Shown: positions 46,407 to 55,046 of the stretch, piece by piece | How positions within the stretch are numbered: the first letter of the stretch is position 1 | Layout of the letters: the number at the start of each line of letters is the position of its first letter | From: Bifidobacterium sp. ESL0790 | GTDB lineage: Bacteria; Actinomycetota; Actinomycetes; Actinomycetales; Bifidobacteriaceae | Direction of reading: 5' to 3' | Assembly: GCF_029395435.1 (NCBI RefSeq) | Contig: NZ_CP113915.1 | Location: forward strand, 1,116,001-1,180,000 | Length of the DNA: 64,000 bases | Program-made: the position numbers and the translations under genes | The notes under the pieces: generated by a model | What the model was told of the DNA's origin: nothing | The model's database searches: none | Seen by the model: the letters and a program-made list of their open reading frames with translations, nothing else

Positions 46407-47195
46407 ATGACGCAGCCTGAAGCGTACACGGTCGTCAAAGGGGAGGGGCTGCCCATCATCATCGCCCACGGCATGGGCGTCGACCACCGTTCGCTGATGA
46501 TGCTCGACGACGCTTTCCCCGACGGCACGCAGCGTATCTACATGGACCTGCCCGGCTACGGCCGCACACCCGCGCTCAACGGCGTCGGTGGTTTGCAGGA
46601 GCTCGCCGACTGGTTCTACGACGAGGTGAACCGCCTGGCCGACGGCAACCGTTTCGCCCTGCTCGGCAATTCGATGGGCGGCGCGCTAGTCCGCGATACG
46701 TTGTCCCGTGAACCGAAGCGCGTCGCCGGCATGGCGTTGATCGCGCCCGTGGTCGATCCGGTCATGTCGCATCGCCACTTGGCCGATCATATCGTAAGTG
46801 AGCCCAATCCCGATTTCACCCACAGTCTTCCGCAAGACAAGGTCATCGATTTCGTCACGATGGGCGTCAACCAGTCCTTCGACGCCTGGCGCCGCTACCA
46901 GCGCTACATCCTCCCCGGCACCAAGCTCTGCGACCGCGAGGCCAACGCCAGGCTGGGCCAGCGCTATTGGCTTGACAACGACCCCGAAGAACGTCTGGGA
47001 ACCTACACCGGGCCCACCCTGATCGTCACCGGCAAAGAGGACCAAATCGTCGGTTACGAGGACCAGCGTGCACTCCTCCCGCACTACCCAAACGCCACCT
47101 ACAAGGTCATCGACCCCGCCGGCCACAACATCCACATCGACAACCCCACATCCCTAAAGCCCCTCCTAACAGCCTGGGCCACCCAGCTCCTCTAA
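46407..47195 (+). CDS. Alpha/beta hydrolase
   Basis: A 262-residue alpha/beta-hydrolase fold protein. The oxyanion segment HGMGVD follows strand 3, the nucleophile elbow GNSMGG has Ser near 89, the likely acid Asp lies in VTGKEDQIVG, and the catalytic His in DPAGHNIHID near the end. AAAGGAAG precedes the ATG. No signal peptide, so it is cytosolic. The substrate is unknown; esterase, lactonase or C-C hydrolase activity is possible. It is convergent with transaldolase and followed by a perfect 19-bp palindrome. Confidence 0.85.
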   Translation: MTQPEAYTVVKGEGLPIIIAHGMGVDHRSLMMLDDAFPDGTQRIYMDLPGYGRTPALNGVGGLQELADWFYDEVNRLADGNRFALLGNSMGGALVRDTLSREPKRVAGMALIAPVVDPVMSHRHLADHIVSEPNPDFTHSLPQDKVIDFVTMGVNQSFDAWRRYQRYILPGTKLCDREANARLGQRYWLDNDPEERLGTYTGPTLIVTGKEDQIVGYEDQRALLPHYPNATYKVIDPAGHNIHIDNPTSLKPLLTAWATQLL

Positions 47196-47203
47196 CCCCC
47201 GCA

Positions 47204-47242
47204 CGTTTTCTATCGCTGAATTGAATTCAGCGATAGAAAACG
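47204..47242. terminator. Perfect 19-bp palindromic hairpin
   Basis: CGTTTTCTATCGCTGAATT, one base, then its exact reverse complement. It lies nine bases after the hydrolase stop. With A/T-rich arm ends on both sides it can terminate in either direction. Confidence 0.75.
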
Positions 47243-47326
47243 CACACCTCCACATTAGGATCCCGCTAGCACCAACAACCTCATTGTTGTTAAAGCCCTT
47301 GTGAGAAAGAGTCTCCTTTGGCATGA

Positions 47327-47415
47327 GTAGACCCCTGGAATTTGCGTTGTTGCGGCGTAAGACATGGCCGAGCGGCCAAGGAGCGTCCGCAACAACGCAA
47401 ATTCCAGGGGTCTAC
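47327..47415. repeat. Giant hairpin A: 29-bp perfect stem, conserved 31-nt loop
   Basis: Arms 47327-47355 (GTAGACCCCTGGAATTTGCG...) and 47387-47415 are exact reverse complements over 29 bp. The loop 47356-47386 reads CGTAAGACATGGCCGAGC then GGCCAAGGAGCGT and contains a GGCC-GAGC-GGCC mini-stem. The loop recurs, with one base changed, in hairpin B at 59343-59427, where the stem is different. It lies between convergent hydrolase and transaldolase genes. There is no T-tract, so simple termination is a poor explanation. Confidence 0.95.
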
Positions 47416-47434
47416 GACTACCCGTTAAAGGGAA

Positions 47435-48538
47435 TCAGCCATTGACTCGGTCGATTCCGGCCTGGGTGTCGGCGAGCACCGAATCCCAGGAGGCGATGAA
47501 CTTGGCCACGCCGTCGGCTTCGAGCTGGTCGGTGACATCCTTGATGTTGATGCCGAGGGCGGCGAGCTTGTCCATGACGGCCTGGCTCTCCTCATAGGTG
47601 CCTTCGATGCTAGGCTTGCCGTCACCGTGGGCGGCGAGGGCGTTCAGCGTCTTTTCCGGCATGGTGTTGACGACGTCGGGGGCGACGAGTTCGTCGACGT
47701 ACTTGCAGTCGGAGTAGGCGGCGTTCTTGGTGCCGGTGGAGGCCCACAGCGGACGCTGCTTCTTGGCGCCCTTGGCCTCGAGCGCGGGCCAGCGGGGATC
47801 GGAAGCGAACTTGTCTTGCCACATCTTGTAGGCGAGGCGGGCGTTGGCCACGGCGGCCTTGCCCTCGAGCGCTTTGGCCTCGCTGGAGCCGTTCTGCTCG
47901 AGCAGCTTGTCGACCGCGGTGTCGACGCGGGAGACGAAGAAGGAGCCGACGGAGCCGATGTGCTTCAGGTCGTGGCCGTTCTTGTCGGCCTGGACCATGC
48001 CCTCGATGAAGGCGTCCATGACCTGCTCGTAGCGCTCGAGCGAGAAGATGAGCGTGACGTTGACGGAGATGCCCTTCGCCAGGGTGGCGGTGATGGCCGG
48101 CAGACCCTCGAGGGTCGCCGGAATCTTGATCATCGCGTTGGGGCGGTTGACCTTGTTCCACAGGATCTCCGCCTGCTTCTCGGTGTTCTCGGTGTCGTGC
48201 GCCAGACGGGGGTCGACCTCGATGGAGACACGGCCGTCGACGTAGTCGCTCTTCTCGGCGACGTCGCGGAAGATGTCGGTGGCGTTGCGCACGTCGGTGG
48301 TGGTGAGCTCGCGCACGGCGTCATCGACGTTGATGCGGCCCAGCTCCTTGAGCTGCGCGTCGTAGGGGCCGACCTGCGAGAGCGCCTTCTGGAAGATGGA
48401 GGGGTTGGTGGTCACGCCGACGACGTTCTTGTTGGCGATGAGATCCTGCAGATTGCCCGACTCGATGCGGGTGCGGTCCAGGTCGTCAAGCCAGATGGAC
48501 ACGCCCGAATCGGTGGTACGCTGTGTTGCTTCAGTCAT
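47435..48538 (-). CDS. tal: Transaldolase
   Basis: A 367-residue enzyme moving dihydroxyacetone units between sugar phosphates. The N-terminal motif GVTTNPSIFQKAL and the Schiff-base Lys in NAMIKIPAT are visible; FFVSRVDTAVD and WASTGTKNAAYSD follow. The length matches the actinobacterial class. ATAAGGAG precedes the ATG. Transketolase lies directly upstream on the same strand. In bifidobacteria the pair converts fructose-6-phosphate and erythrose-4-phosphate to pentose phosphates for phosphoketolase. Confidence 0.97.
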   Translation of the reverse strand: MTEATQRTTDSGVSIWLDDLDRTRIESGNLQDLIANKNVVGVTTNPSIFQKALSQVGPYDAQLKELGRINVDDAVRELTTTDVRNATDIFRDVAEKSDYVDGRVSIEVDPRLAHDTENTEKQAEILWNKVNRPNAMIKIPATLEGLPAITATLAKGISVNVTLIFSLERYEQVMDAFIEGMVQADKNGHDLKHIGSVGSFFVSRVDTAVDKLLEQNGSSEAKALEGKAAVANARLAYKMWQDKFASDPRWPALEAKGAKKQRPLWASTGTKNAAYSDCKYVDELVAPDVVNTMPEKTLNALAAHGDGKPSIEGTYEESQAVMDKLAALGINIKDVTDQLEADGVAKFIASWDSVLADTQAGIDRVNG

Positions 48539-48650
48539 ATTTTTCTCCTTATTCCAAAATCATTGGAAAGCTTGGTATTTGGTGGCGCGGCCCGTGGTGT
48601 TCATGTATTCATGAATCCGATCCATGGACCGCGCCAAGTCAGCCTCACGC

Positions 48651-50750
48651 TCAGGCGCGGGCCTCTTCGATGGATGCTTCGGCGGCCTCGACCACGTGCT
48701 CGGCGGTGATGCCAAGGTCGATCATGTTCTGGGCGCCGTCGCCCTGCAGGCCGAAACGCTCGATGGAGATTGGCTTGCCGTAGCTGCCGAGGTACTTGTA
48801 CCAGGGCTGGGCCACGCCGGCCTCGATGGAGACACGGGCACGAACAGACTTGGGAAGCACGGCCTCCTTGTAGTCGTCGTCCTGCTCCTCGAACCATTCC
48901 ATGGACGGCACGGAGACCACGCGGGCCTTCACGCCCTTGCCGGCGAGCGTCTTGGCGCCCTCGACGGCCCACTGGACCTCGGAGCCGGAAGCCATGATGA
49001 TGACATCAGGCTCGCCATCAGTGTCGACGAGCACGTAGGCGCCCTTGCGCACGCCCTCACGCGCCTTCTCGGCGGTCTCGGGGAGCGTCGGCACGCCCTG
49101 GCGGGTGAGAATCATCGCGGTGGGCAGCGTGTTCTTCTTCTCGAAGAAGTAGCGGTAGGCCTCGGCGGTCTCGAACTCGTCGGCCGGACGCACGACCTCC
49201 ATGTCGGGCATGGCGCGGAAGGCCGCGAGGTGCTCGATGGGCTGGTGGGTCGGGCCATCCTCGCCGAGGGCCACGGAATCGTGGGTCCACACGTAGAGGT
49301 TCGGGATCTTCATCAGCGCGGCCAGACGCACGGCCGGACGCTCGTAATCCGAGAACTGGAAGAACGTGCCGCCGTAGGGGCGGGTGTCGCTGCCGAGCAG
49401 GATGCCATTGGTGATGGCGCCCATGGCGAACTCGCGCACGCCGAAGTGCAGCTGGCGGCCATACTCGCTGGCCTTGGGCCAGGTGCGGGTCTCGTCGGCC
49501 TTGGGGCCGAAGGTGGAGGCACCTTCGATGTCGGTCTTGTTGGAGCCGGCGAGGTCGGCGGAGCCGCCCCACATCTCGGGCATCACGGCGGCGATGGCGT
49601 TGATCACCTGGCCGGAGGACTTGCGGGTGGCGTTCTTGTCGCCGACGGCGAAGCTTTTCTCGAGCTTGTCGATGGCCTCGTCGAAGCCTTCGGGCAGCTT
49701 GTGGGCCTTGATGCGGTCGTAGAGCTTGGCCTTGTCGGGATTGGCGTCGCGCCAGGCGGCGTACTTCTCGTCCCACTCCTTGTGGGCCTCGAGGCCACGG
49801 TCGGCGACCTTGCGCGCGTGGGCCAGGGCCTCCTCGTCGATGGGGAAGTCGACCGACGGGTCGAAGCCGACGGCCTTCTTGAGTCCGGCGACGGCCTCGG
49901 GGCCGAGCTTGGAGCCGTGGGCCGACTCGTTGTTGGTCTTGCCCGGGGTGGGCCAGGCCATCAGGGTGTCGACCTTGATGAACTTCGGGCGGTCGGTGAC
50001 CTTGGCGGCCTTGTCGAGCGCCGCGGCGAGGGCCACGGTGTCTTCCTTGTAGGAGCCGTCGGGCTGGATGAAGCTGACCTCGTCGGTGTACCAGCCGTAG
50101 GCCTCGTAACGCTTGAGGATGTCCTCGGTGAAGGTGAGCTTGGTGTCGCCCTCGATCTGAATGTGGTTGGCATCGAAGATCACGGTGAGATTGCCGAGAT
50201 GCTCGTTGCCGGCCAGGGAGCTGGCCTCGGAGGAGACGCCTTCCTCGACGTCGCCCTCACCGCAGATGACCCAGACCTTGTGGTCGAAGGGCGAGGTGCC
50301 CTCAGGCGCGTCGGGGTCGAGCAGGCCGCGCTCAAAGCGCTGGCCATAGGCGAAGCCGACGGCGGAGGCGAGACCCTGGCCGAGCGGGCCGGTGGTCATC
50401 TCGAGGCCCGGGGTCAGGCCGACCTCGGGGTGGCCCGGCGTGCGGGTGTCGGCGCCGCCGCGGAAGTACTTGAGGTCGTCGAGCGTGAGCCCGTAACCCG
50501 AGAAATAGAGCTGCACATACTGTGTCAGCGAGGCATGGCCGCCCGAAAGGATGAACCTGTCGCGGCCAGCCCAATGGGGATCGTTGGGGTCGTGCTTGAT
50601 GTAATGCTGGTAAAGCGTGTAGGCGATCGGCGCCAAGGAAATGGGGGAGCCCGGGTGGCCACTGCCAGCCCTCTCGACAGCGTCAGCTGAGAGTACCTTC
50701 GCCATGTTGACGGCGCGCTCGTCCAAATCCGACCATGTGAAATCGGTCAT
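48651..50750 (-). CDS. tkt: Transketolase
   Basis: A 699-residue thiamine diphosphate enzyme transferring two-carbon units. GHPGSPISLAPIAYTLY near 33, the diphosphate motif GEGDVEEGVSSEAS near 155 with the closing Asn, and the pyrimidine-domain motifs EFAMGAITNGI and THDSVALGEDGPTHQP are intact. GGAAAG precedes the ATG. Codon usage is highly biased, as for an abundant bifid-shunt enzyme. A LacI-type palindrome lies 144 bp before the start. tal follows after 112 bp. Confidence 0.98.
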   Translation of the reverse strand: MTDFTWSDLDERAVNMAKVLSADAVERAGSGHPGSPISLAPIAYTLYQHYIKHDPNDPHWAGRDRFILSGGHASLTQYVQLYFSGYGLTLDDLKYFRGGADTRTPGHPEVGLTPGLEMTTGPLGQGLASAVGFAYGQRFERGLLDPDAPEGTSPFDHKVWVICGEGDVEEGVSSEASSLAGNEHLGNLTVIFDANHIQIEGDTKLTFTEDILKRYEAYGWYTDEVSFIQPDGSYKEDTVALAAALDKAAKVTDRPKFIKVDTLMAWPTPGKTNNESAHGSKLGPEAVAGLKKAVGFDPSVDFPIDEEALAHARKVADRGLEAHKEWDEKYAAWRDANPDKAKLYDRIKAHKLPEGFDEAIDKLEKSFAVGDKNATRKSSGQVINAIAAVMPEMWGGSADLAGSNKTDIEGASTFGPKADETRTWPKASEYGRQLHFGVREFAMGAITNGILLGSDTRPYGGTFFQFSDYERPAVRLAALMKIPNLYVWTHDSVALGEDGPTHQPIEHLAAFRAMPDMEVVRPADEFETAEAYRYFFEKKNTLPTAMILTRQGVPTLPETAEKAREGVRKGAYVLVDTDGEPDVIIMASGSEVQWAVEGAKTLAGKGVKARVVSVPSMEWFEEQDDDYKEAVLPKSVRARVSIEAGVAQPWYKYLGSYGKPISIERFGLQGDGAQNMIDLGITAEHVVEAAEASIEEARA

Positions 50751-50893
50751 AGGTTCTTACTTTCCTTCCAATATTTTGGGCATGGAAACCCGTCTTGTGA
50801 CAGGCCCTAAAATCCCAAACATTGCGCTTTAATCCTAGCTTTTGTAGACGACGAGGAATCATGCTCAAAGCGTTTTTTGAATGCATATGTTCC

Positions 50894-50905
50894 GTTAACG
50901 TTAAC
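50894..50905. promoter_or_regulatory. LacI-type palindrome upstream of transketolase
   Basis: GTTAACGTTAAC is a perfect palindrome sharing its core with the site at 43213 upstream of pgk. It lies in the 302-bp divergent spacer between tkt and hrcA, together with the CIRCE element. Confidence 0.55.
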
Positions 50906-50957
50906 AATGATTATCGTCGGATTTCGATGCGCCAAAATCCTCTGAGAGGAAAGTGAT

Positions 50958-50984
50958 TAGCACTCACTTGTGGAGAGTGCTAAT
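50958..50984. promoter_or_regulatory. CIRCE element
   Basis: TTAGCACTC, nine bases, GAGTGCTAA: an exact match to the CIRCE consensus bound by HrcA. It lies 68 bp before hrcA, so HrcA represses its own operon with dnaJ. Confidence 0.97.
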
Positions 50985-51052
50985 ACAAGAGTATACTTAT
51001 ATATTCACGGATACATCAAGGGACGTAATCCATTGGCCAGGAAAGGAATCGC

Positions 51053-52165
51053 ATGAGGCAATCACGTCGTATGTTGGTACTGCGTGCGGTGGTGGAGGAT
51101 TACATCCGCTCTCAGGAGCCGGTCGGCTCGACCGCGCTTACCCGCAACCACAACCTCGGCGTCAGCTCGGCGACCATCCGCGCCGACATGTCGGCTTTGG
51201 AGAACGAGGGCTACCTCATCCAACCGCATACCTCGGCCGGCCGCATCCCCACGGAGCGCGGCTACCGCTATTTCGTCGACCGCCTGGCCACCGTCGTCCC
51301 GCTCAGCGAGGCGCAGCGCCGCGGCATCATCAGCTTCCTCTCCGGTTCGGTGAGCCTGCAGGACGCCTTGCAGCGCGCCGCCCGCCTGCTGGCCAACATC
51401 ACCGGCCAGGTCGCCGTGGTCTCCTCGCCAGCGCTTTCCAAATCGAAGCTGCGCCGCATCGAGATCGTGCCCCTGACCTCGACGATGCTGCTGGCCGTGG
51501 TCATCACCGACGCTGGCTCGGTGGCCCAGCACACCCTCTCGTCGCCTCTGGTCCCAGATTCTCATACCTTGGCGGATTTCTCAGAGCTCATCAACCGTCA
51601 ATGCCTTGACCTGCCGCTTTCGCAGGCCGCCAGACGTATCCGCACGATCGTCAACACCCGCGACAGCAAAAGCGTCAAGATGCTCGGCGAAGCGTTGGCC
51701 TCCACGCTTGAGCGCATGGCCAACGACGAGCGCTCCAGCCAGATGTACATGGCCGGCACCTCCGGCCTGGCCCGCCAGGAGTCCGTCGACAGCCTGAGGC
51801 CGCTCTTTGACGCGCTTGAGGAGCAGGTGGTCATCATGCGCCTGATGAGCGAGCTGAGCGAGGAGAACGCCGAGGTCGGTGTGGCCATCGGCTCCGAGAC
51901 GCACACGCCCGGCCTGATGAACGCCTCGGTGGTCTCCAGTGGTTATGGCCATAGCGGCGGCACGACGTCGGAAGACGACCAAGACGACAGCGCGAACTCT
52001 GACTCGGACAAAGGCGATTCGAACACCAAGCGTGACGCCCCGGTGGCGTTCGTGGGCTCGATCGGGCCGACGCATATGGATTATGCCGCGACGATGACGG
52101 CGGTGCGAGCGGTGGCGAGATACCTCACCGAGCTGATCTCGCACGACGAGGCGAAGCCGGACTGA
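51053..52165 (+). CDS. hrcA: Heat-inducible transcription repressor HrcA
   Basis: A 370-residue repressor of chaperone genes. The N-terminal winged helix includes VGSTALTRNHNLGVSSATIRADMSALE and HTSAGRIPTERGYRYFVDRL, both diagnostic. The C-terminal dimer domain carries a disordered Asp/Ser insert (about 305-330). AAAGGAA precedes the ATG. A perfect CIRCE site lies upstream, and dnaJ follows 54 bp downstream, so both rise together on heat stress. Confidence 0.97.
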   Translation: MRQSRRMLVLRAVVEDYIRSQEPVGSTALTRNHNLGVSSATIRADMSALENEGYLIQPHTSAGRIPTERGYRYFVDRLATVVPLSEAQRRGIISFLSGSVSLQDALQRAARLLANITGQVAVVSSPALSKSKLRRIEIVPLTSTMLLAVVITDAGSVAQHTLSSPLVPDSHTLADFSELINRQCLDLPLSQAARRIRTIVNTRDSKSVKMLGEALASTLERMANDERSSQMYMAGTSGLARQESVDSLRPLFDALEEQVVIMRLMSELSEENAEVGVAIGSETHTPGLMNASVVSSGYGHSGGTTSEDDQDDSANSDSDKGDSNTKRDAPVAFVGSIGPTHMDYAATMTAVRAVARYLTELISHDEAKPD

Positions 52166-52219
52166 CCAGCCTCGATGGAACAATGATTCGCGGAAACCAA
52201 CTGATACAAAGGATATTCA

Positions 52220-53359
52220 GTGACAGACTATTATGAGGTGCTCGGCGTAGAACGCTCGGCGAGTGACGAGCAGATCAAGAAGGCTTACCGGAAGATGAGC
52301 CGCAAATACCACCCCGACATCGCCGGGCCGGAGTACGAGGACAAGTTCAAAGAGGTCAACAACGCCTACGAGGTGCTCTCCGACCCCGACAAGAAGCGGA
52401 TGTACGATTCCGGCGTCGATCCCAACGACCCGAACGCCTCGGCCGGTTTCTCCTCGGCTGGATTCGGCGATATGGGCGACATCTTCGGCCAGTTCTTCGG
52501 CAACGCCTTCGGTGGTGGCAACCAGGGGCCGATCCCGCGCACGCAGCCGGGCCGCGACTCGCTGGCCACCGCATCCATCGACCTGAAGACCACCGTGTTC
52601 GGCGGCACCGCGCAGGTGACGATCAACACCTTCGGACTGTGCCCGGAGTGCGGTGGCACCGGCACGGCCAACGACGAAAAGCCCGTGACCTGCCCGGATT
52701 GCCAAGGGCGCGGCATGCGCCAGAAGGTCGTGCGCTCCATGCTCGGCCAGATGATGACCACCGCCCCGTGCGAGCGGTGCGAGGGCCACGGCACCATCAT
52801 CGAGCATCCGTGCCCCAAGTGCCAGGGCCACGGCCGCATCCGCACCTCGCGCAAGGTCGGGGTGAGCGTGCCCGCCGGCATCGACGACAACACGCGTCTG
52901 CGTCTGGCCCACCAGGGCGAGGTCGGCGAGGGCGGCGGCGCGGCCGGCGACCTGTATGTCGACATCCGCGTCAAGCGTGACAAGCAGTTCACCCGCGAGG
53001 GCGACGACCTGCATTGCTGGATCCAGATCCCCATGAGCTGGGCCGTCCTCGGCCATCAGCTCGACATCGAGACCTTCGACGGCAAGCAGGAGATCGATAT
53101 CCCCGAAGGCTGCCAGCCTGAGCAGACCGTCTCGCTCAAGGGCCTCGGTGTCGCGAAGGTGAAGAGGCCGCAGGAGCGTGGCGACCTGGTCGCGCACTTC
53201 AGCGTGCACATCCCCACCAAGCTCAGCAACGACGAGCGTGAGCTGATCACCAAGTTCGGCAAGAGCCACGACAAGGGCAAGGCGCAGGTCAAGCAGAGCT
53301 CGCGGCCGGCCGGCGAGCGCAAGGGCTTCTTCAGCAAGTTGAAGGACGCGCTTGGCTGA
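52220..53359 (+). CDS. dnaJ: Chaperone DnaJ
   Basis: A 379-residue Hsp40 co-chaperone. The J domain with HPD (RKYHPDIAG) is at 1-65, then a Gly/Phe-rich linker, and four CxxCxGxG zinc repeats ([32 protein letters not shown]) at about 140-205. The substrate-binding beta domains follow. GTG 52220 is preceded by AAAGGA. It stimulates DnaK ATPase and delivers substrates. It shares an operon with hrcA under CIRCE control; this is the second type of dnaJ found in actinobacteria, away from dnaK. Confidence 0.97.
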   Translation: MTDYYEVLGVERSASDEQIKKAYRKMSRKYHPDIAGPEYEDKFKEVNNAYEVLSDPDKKRMYDSGVDPNDPNASAGFSSAGFGDMGDIFGQFFGNAFGGGNQGPIPRTQPGRDSLATASIDLKTTVFGGTAQVTINTFGLCPECGGTGTANDEKPVTCPDCQGRGMRQKVVRSMLGQMMTTAPCERCEGHGTIIEHPCPKCQGHGRIRTSRKVGVSVPAGIDDNTRLRLAHQGEVGEGGGAAGDLYVDIRVKRDKQFTREGDDLHCWIQIPMSWAVLGHQLDIETFDGKQEIDIPEGCQPEQTVSLKGLGVAKVKRPQERGDLVAHFSVHIPTKLSNDERELITKFGKSHDKGKAQVKQSSRPAGERKGFFSKLKDALG

Positions 53360-53436
53360 GTTCGGTTTCTGCGGCGCCTGTGTCTTGGTGAAATCGCAAA
53401 TGGCGGTCTCTGAATGAGACTGATTACACCCGCGAT

Positions 53437-53488
53437 ATAGCAGTGTGGGTCTGGCACGGAGTAATTCCTGCCAGACCCACACTGCTAT
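53437..53488 (+). terminator. dnaJ 20-bp perfect hairpin
   Basis: ATAGCAGTGTGGGTCTGGCA pairs exactly with its reverse complement at 53469-53488; the loop is 12 bases. It stands between convergent dnaJ and fructosamine kinase. The following 168 bp hold nothing else I can identify. Confidence 0.8.
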
Positions 53489-53656
53489 TGAATTCTATAT
53501 ATTCTATTGATTCTCGCTCTGCTATTCGGAGCATCGAACCACTGTTATATAACTGTTATATTCAATGACGAACAGTTGTTATCAGTCCACTGAACAGATG
53601 TGCATCCGTGTCTAATGCACATGTATTTTCAAAGACAAACCATGCCTCAAACGCGC

Positions 53657-54448
53657 TCACCCAAGCAGCGAACGGCACATGGCGCGGTATTCGCTCACGT
53701 ACCCGCCACCGAAGAAGACGCAGTGGCCAGCGATGGGGTAGAGCTGCCAGATGGTGATCCGCTCCTCGAAGCCTTTCTTGAGGGGATGAACGCTCTGGTA
53801 GCCGTCGATGATCTCGTCGAGGTAGGGCATGCCGAAGAGGTTCAGCATGGCCAAGTCCTCCTCTCGGTGGCCACCGTGGGCGGCAGGATCAATGAGCACG
53901 GCCTGCGGGTCGCCGAAGTCGGCGGACCACATCACGTTGCCGCTCCACAGGTCGCCGTGCACGCGGGCGGGCTTGTCGTCCGCGGCCGGGCCCAGCAGCT
54001 TGGGCAGCGCGTCGATGACTTCCTGAGTCAACTCAAGGTCACTCTTGTCGAGCGACCCGCGTTCGATGCCAAGCTTGACCATCGGAATGAGCCGCCCTTC
54101 GGCGAGGTAATCGACGACGCTCGTCCATGTGCTGGTCGCCATCGGCACCGGGTCCTGCAAGGGGCCGAAATAGCAGGTGCCCTCGTAACCCGCCGGTGCC
54201 GAACCGAAGTAATCGGCGCCCGCATCATGCATATGCGCCAGAGCAGCCCCGAAATCATGCGCGGCCTTAGGCGTGGGGGAGCAGGAGTTCACGCGTTCGA
54301 TGTCGAGCCAGCCGTCGCTCCATCCGTAGACGTCGACGACCTTTGGGCCGCCCTGCTCCTGCGCCTCGCCGAGCCACTGAAGTCCCCTGCCCTCGCATTC
54401 GAAGAATCCCTTGGGCGCGAAGGCCCTGCTTTTGCGATATGTTGCCAT
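53657..54448 (-). CDS. Fructosamine kinase family protein
   Basis: A 263-residue aminoglycoside-phosphotransferase-fold kinase. The catalytic loop is VHGDLWSGNVMW near 180 and the metal site is DPAAHGGHREEDLAMLNLFG near 205, both diagnostic for the fructosamine-3-kinase family. It would phosphorylate sugar adducts on amines for deglycation; the true substrate is not known. ATG 54448 is supported by CAAGGAGAT upstream. A 598-bp gap to uppP follows on the 5' side and contains the third hairpin array. Confidence 0.87.
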   Translation of the reverse strand: MATYRKSRAFAPKGFFECEGRGLQWLGEAQEQGGPKVVDVYGWSDGWLDIERVNSCSPTPKAAHDFGAALAHMHDAGADYFGSAPAGYEGTCYFGPLQDPVPMATSTWTSVVDYLAEGRLIPMVKLGIERGSLDKSDLELTQEVIDALPKLLGPAADDKPARVHGDLWSGNVMWSADFGDPQAVLIDPAAHGGHREEDLAMLNLFGMPYLDEIIDGYQSVHPLKKGFEERITIWQLYPIAGHCVFFGGGYVSEYRAMCRSLLG

Positions 54449-54558
54449 GTTGTATCTCCTTGAAGCCGAAATAACGAACAATGCACAAACGAGCCATGGC
54501 CCACCCACAAGGCGTAACCCAACCACCAACGTACCACGCCATGTTTTCCATCGCCCGC

Positions 54559-54890
54559 CAGCGCGCATAATCATCCAGTTCACATCCAGACTGGATATTT
54601 CGAGTTGTTTATCGCCATCCGGCATATGGAATCGCCCAGTGCCATCCCGAACCGGATAATCTAAAACGCTCATTACCAGTGAGCGCATGCAACCGTCCAG
54701 TTCAAGTCCGAAGTGGATACTTTGTTACCCTCGTTACCTGCCAGCGTACGAAAACATCCAGTTCAAACCTGCAGTGGACGCTTTGCCACCTTTGTTATCT
54801 GTCAGCGTACGGAATTATCCACTCCAAGCTTGAACCGGATGTTTTGCTGCTCTCGTTATCTGTCAGGCGTACGGAATTATCCAGTAACTC
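54559..54890. repeat. Array of five to six ~61-bp hairpin units
   Basis: Units start at about 54559, 54619, 54680, 54742, 54803 and 54864 (spacing 60, 61, 62, 61, 61); the last is partial. The core is ATCCAGTTCA...ACTGGAT, then ...TTTG...CGTTATCTGTCAGCGTACGG. Arms in the first unit, ATCCAGT and ACTGGAT, are perfect complements; other units keep partial pairing. It fills most of the 598-bp divergent gap between fructosamine kinase and uppP. The remaining 156 bp up to uppP show no other feature. Confidence 0.85.
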
Positions 54891-55046
54891 GCGTATTCAC
54901 ACCGACCATATCGTCGTTTTCCGTCGGCCATGACGTTGGTTGCCGAAATCACAGTGGCACCGCACGATTCTCGCGCGCCAGGCCTGCCGGCGCAACCCGG
55001 GGTATGTGTAAGGTGCTGTGAAGACAAGAAACGATAAAGAGGGGTT

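Noticed and set aside
18868..54890. Arrays with a ~61-bp period considered as CRISPR
   Set aside because: Conservation runs through the whole unit rather than alternating with unique spacers, units are imperfect, and no cas genes are in the window.
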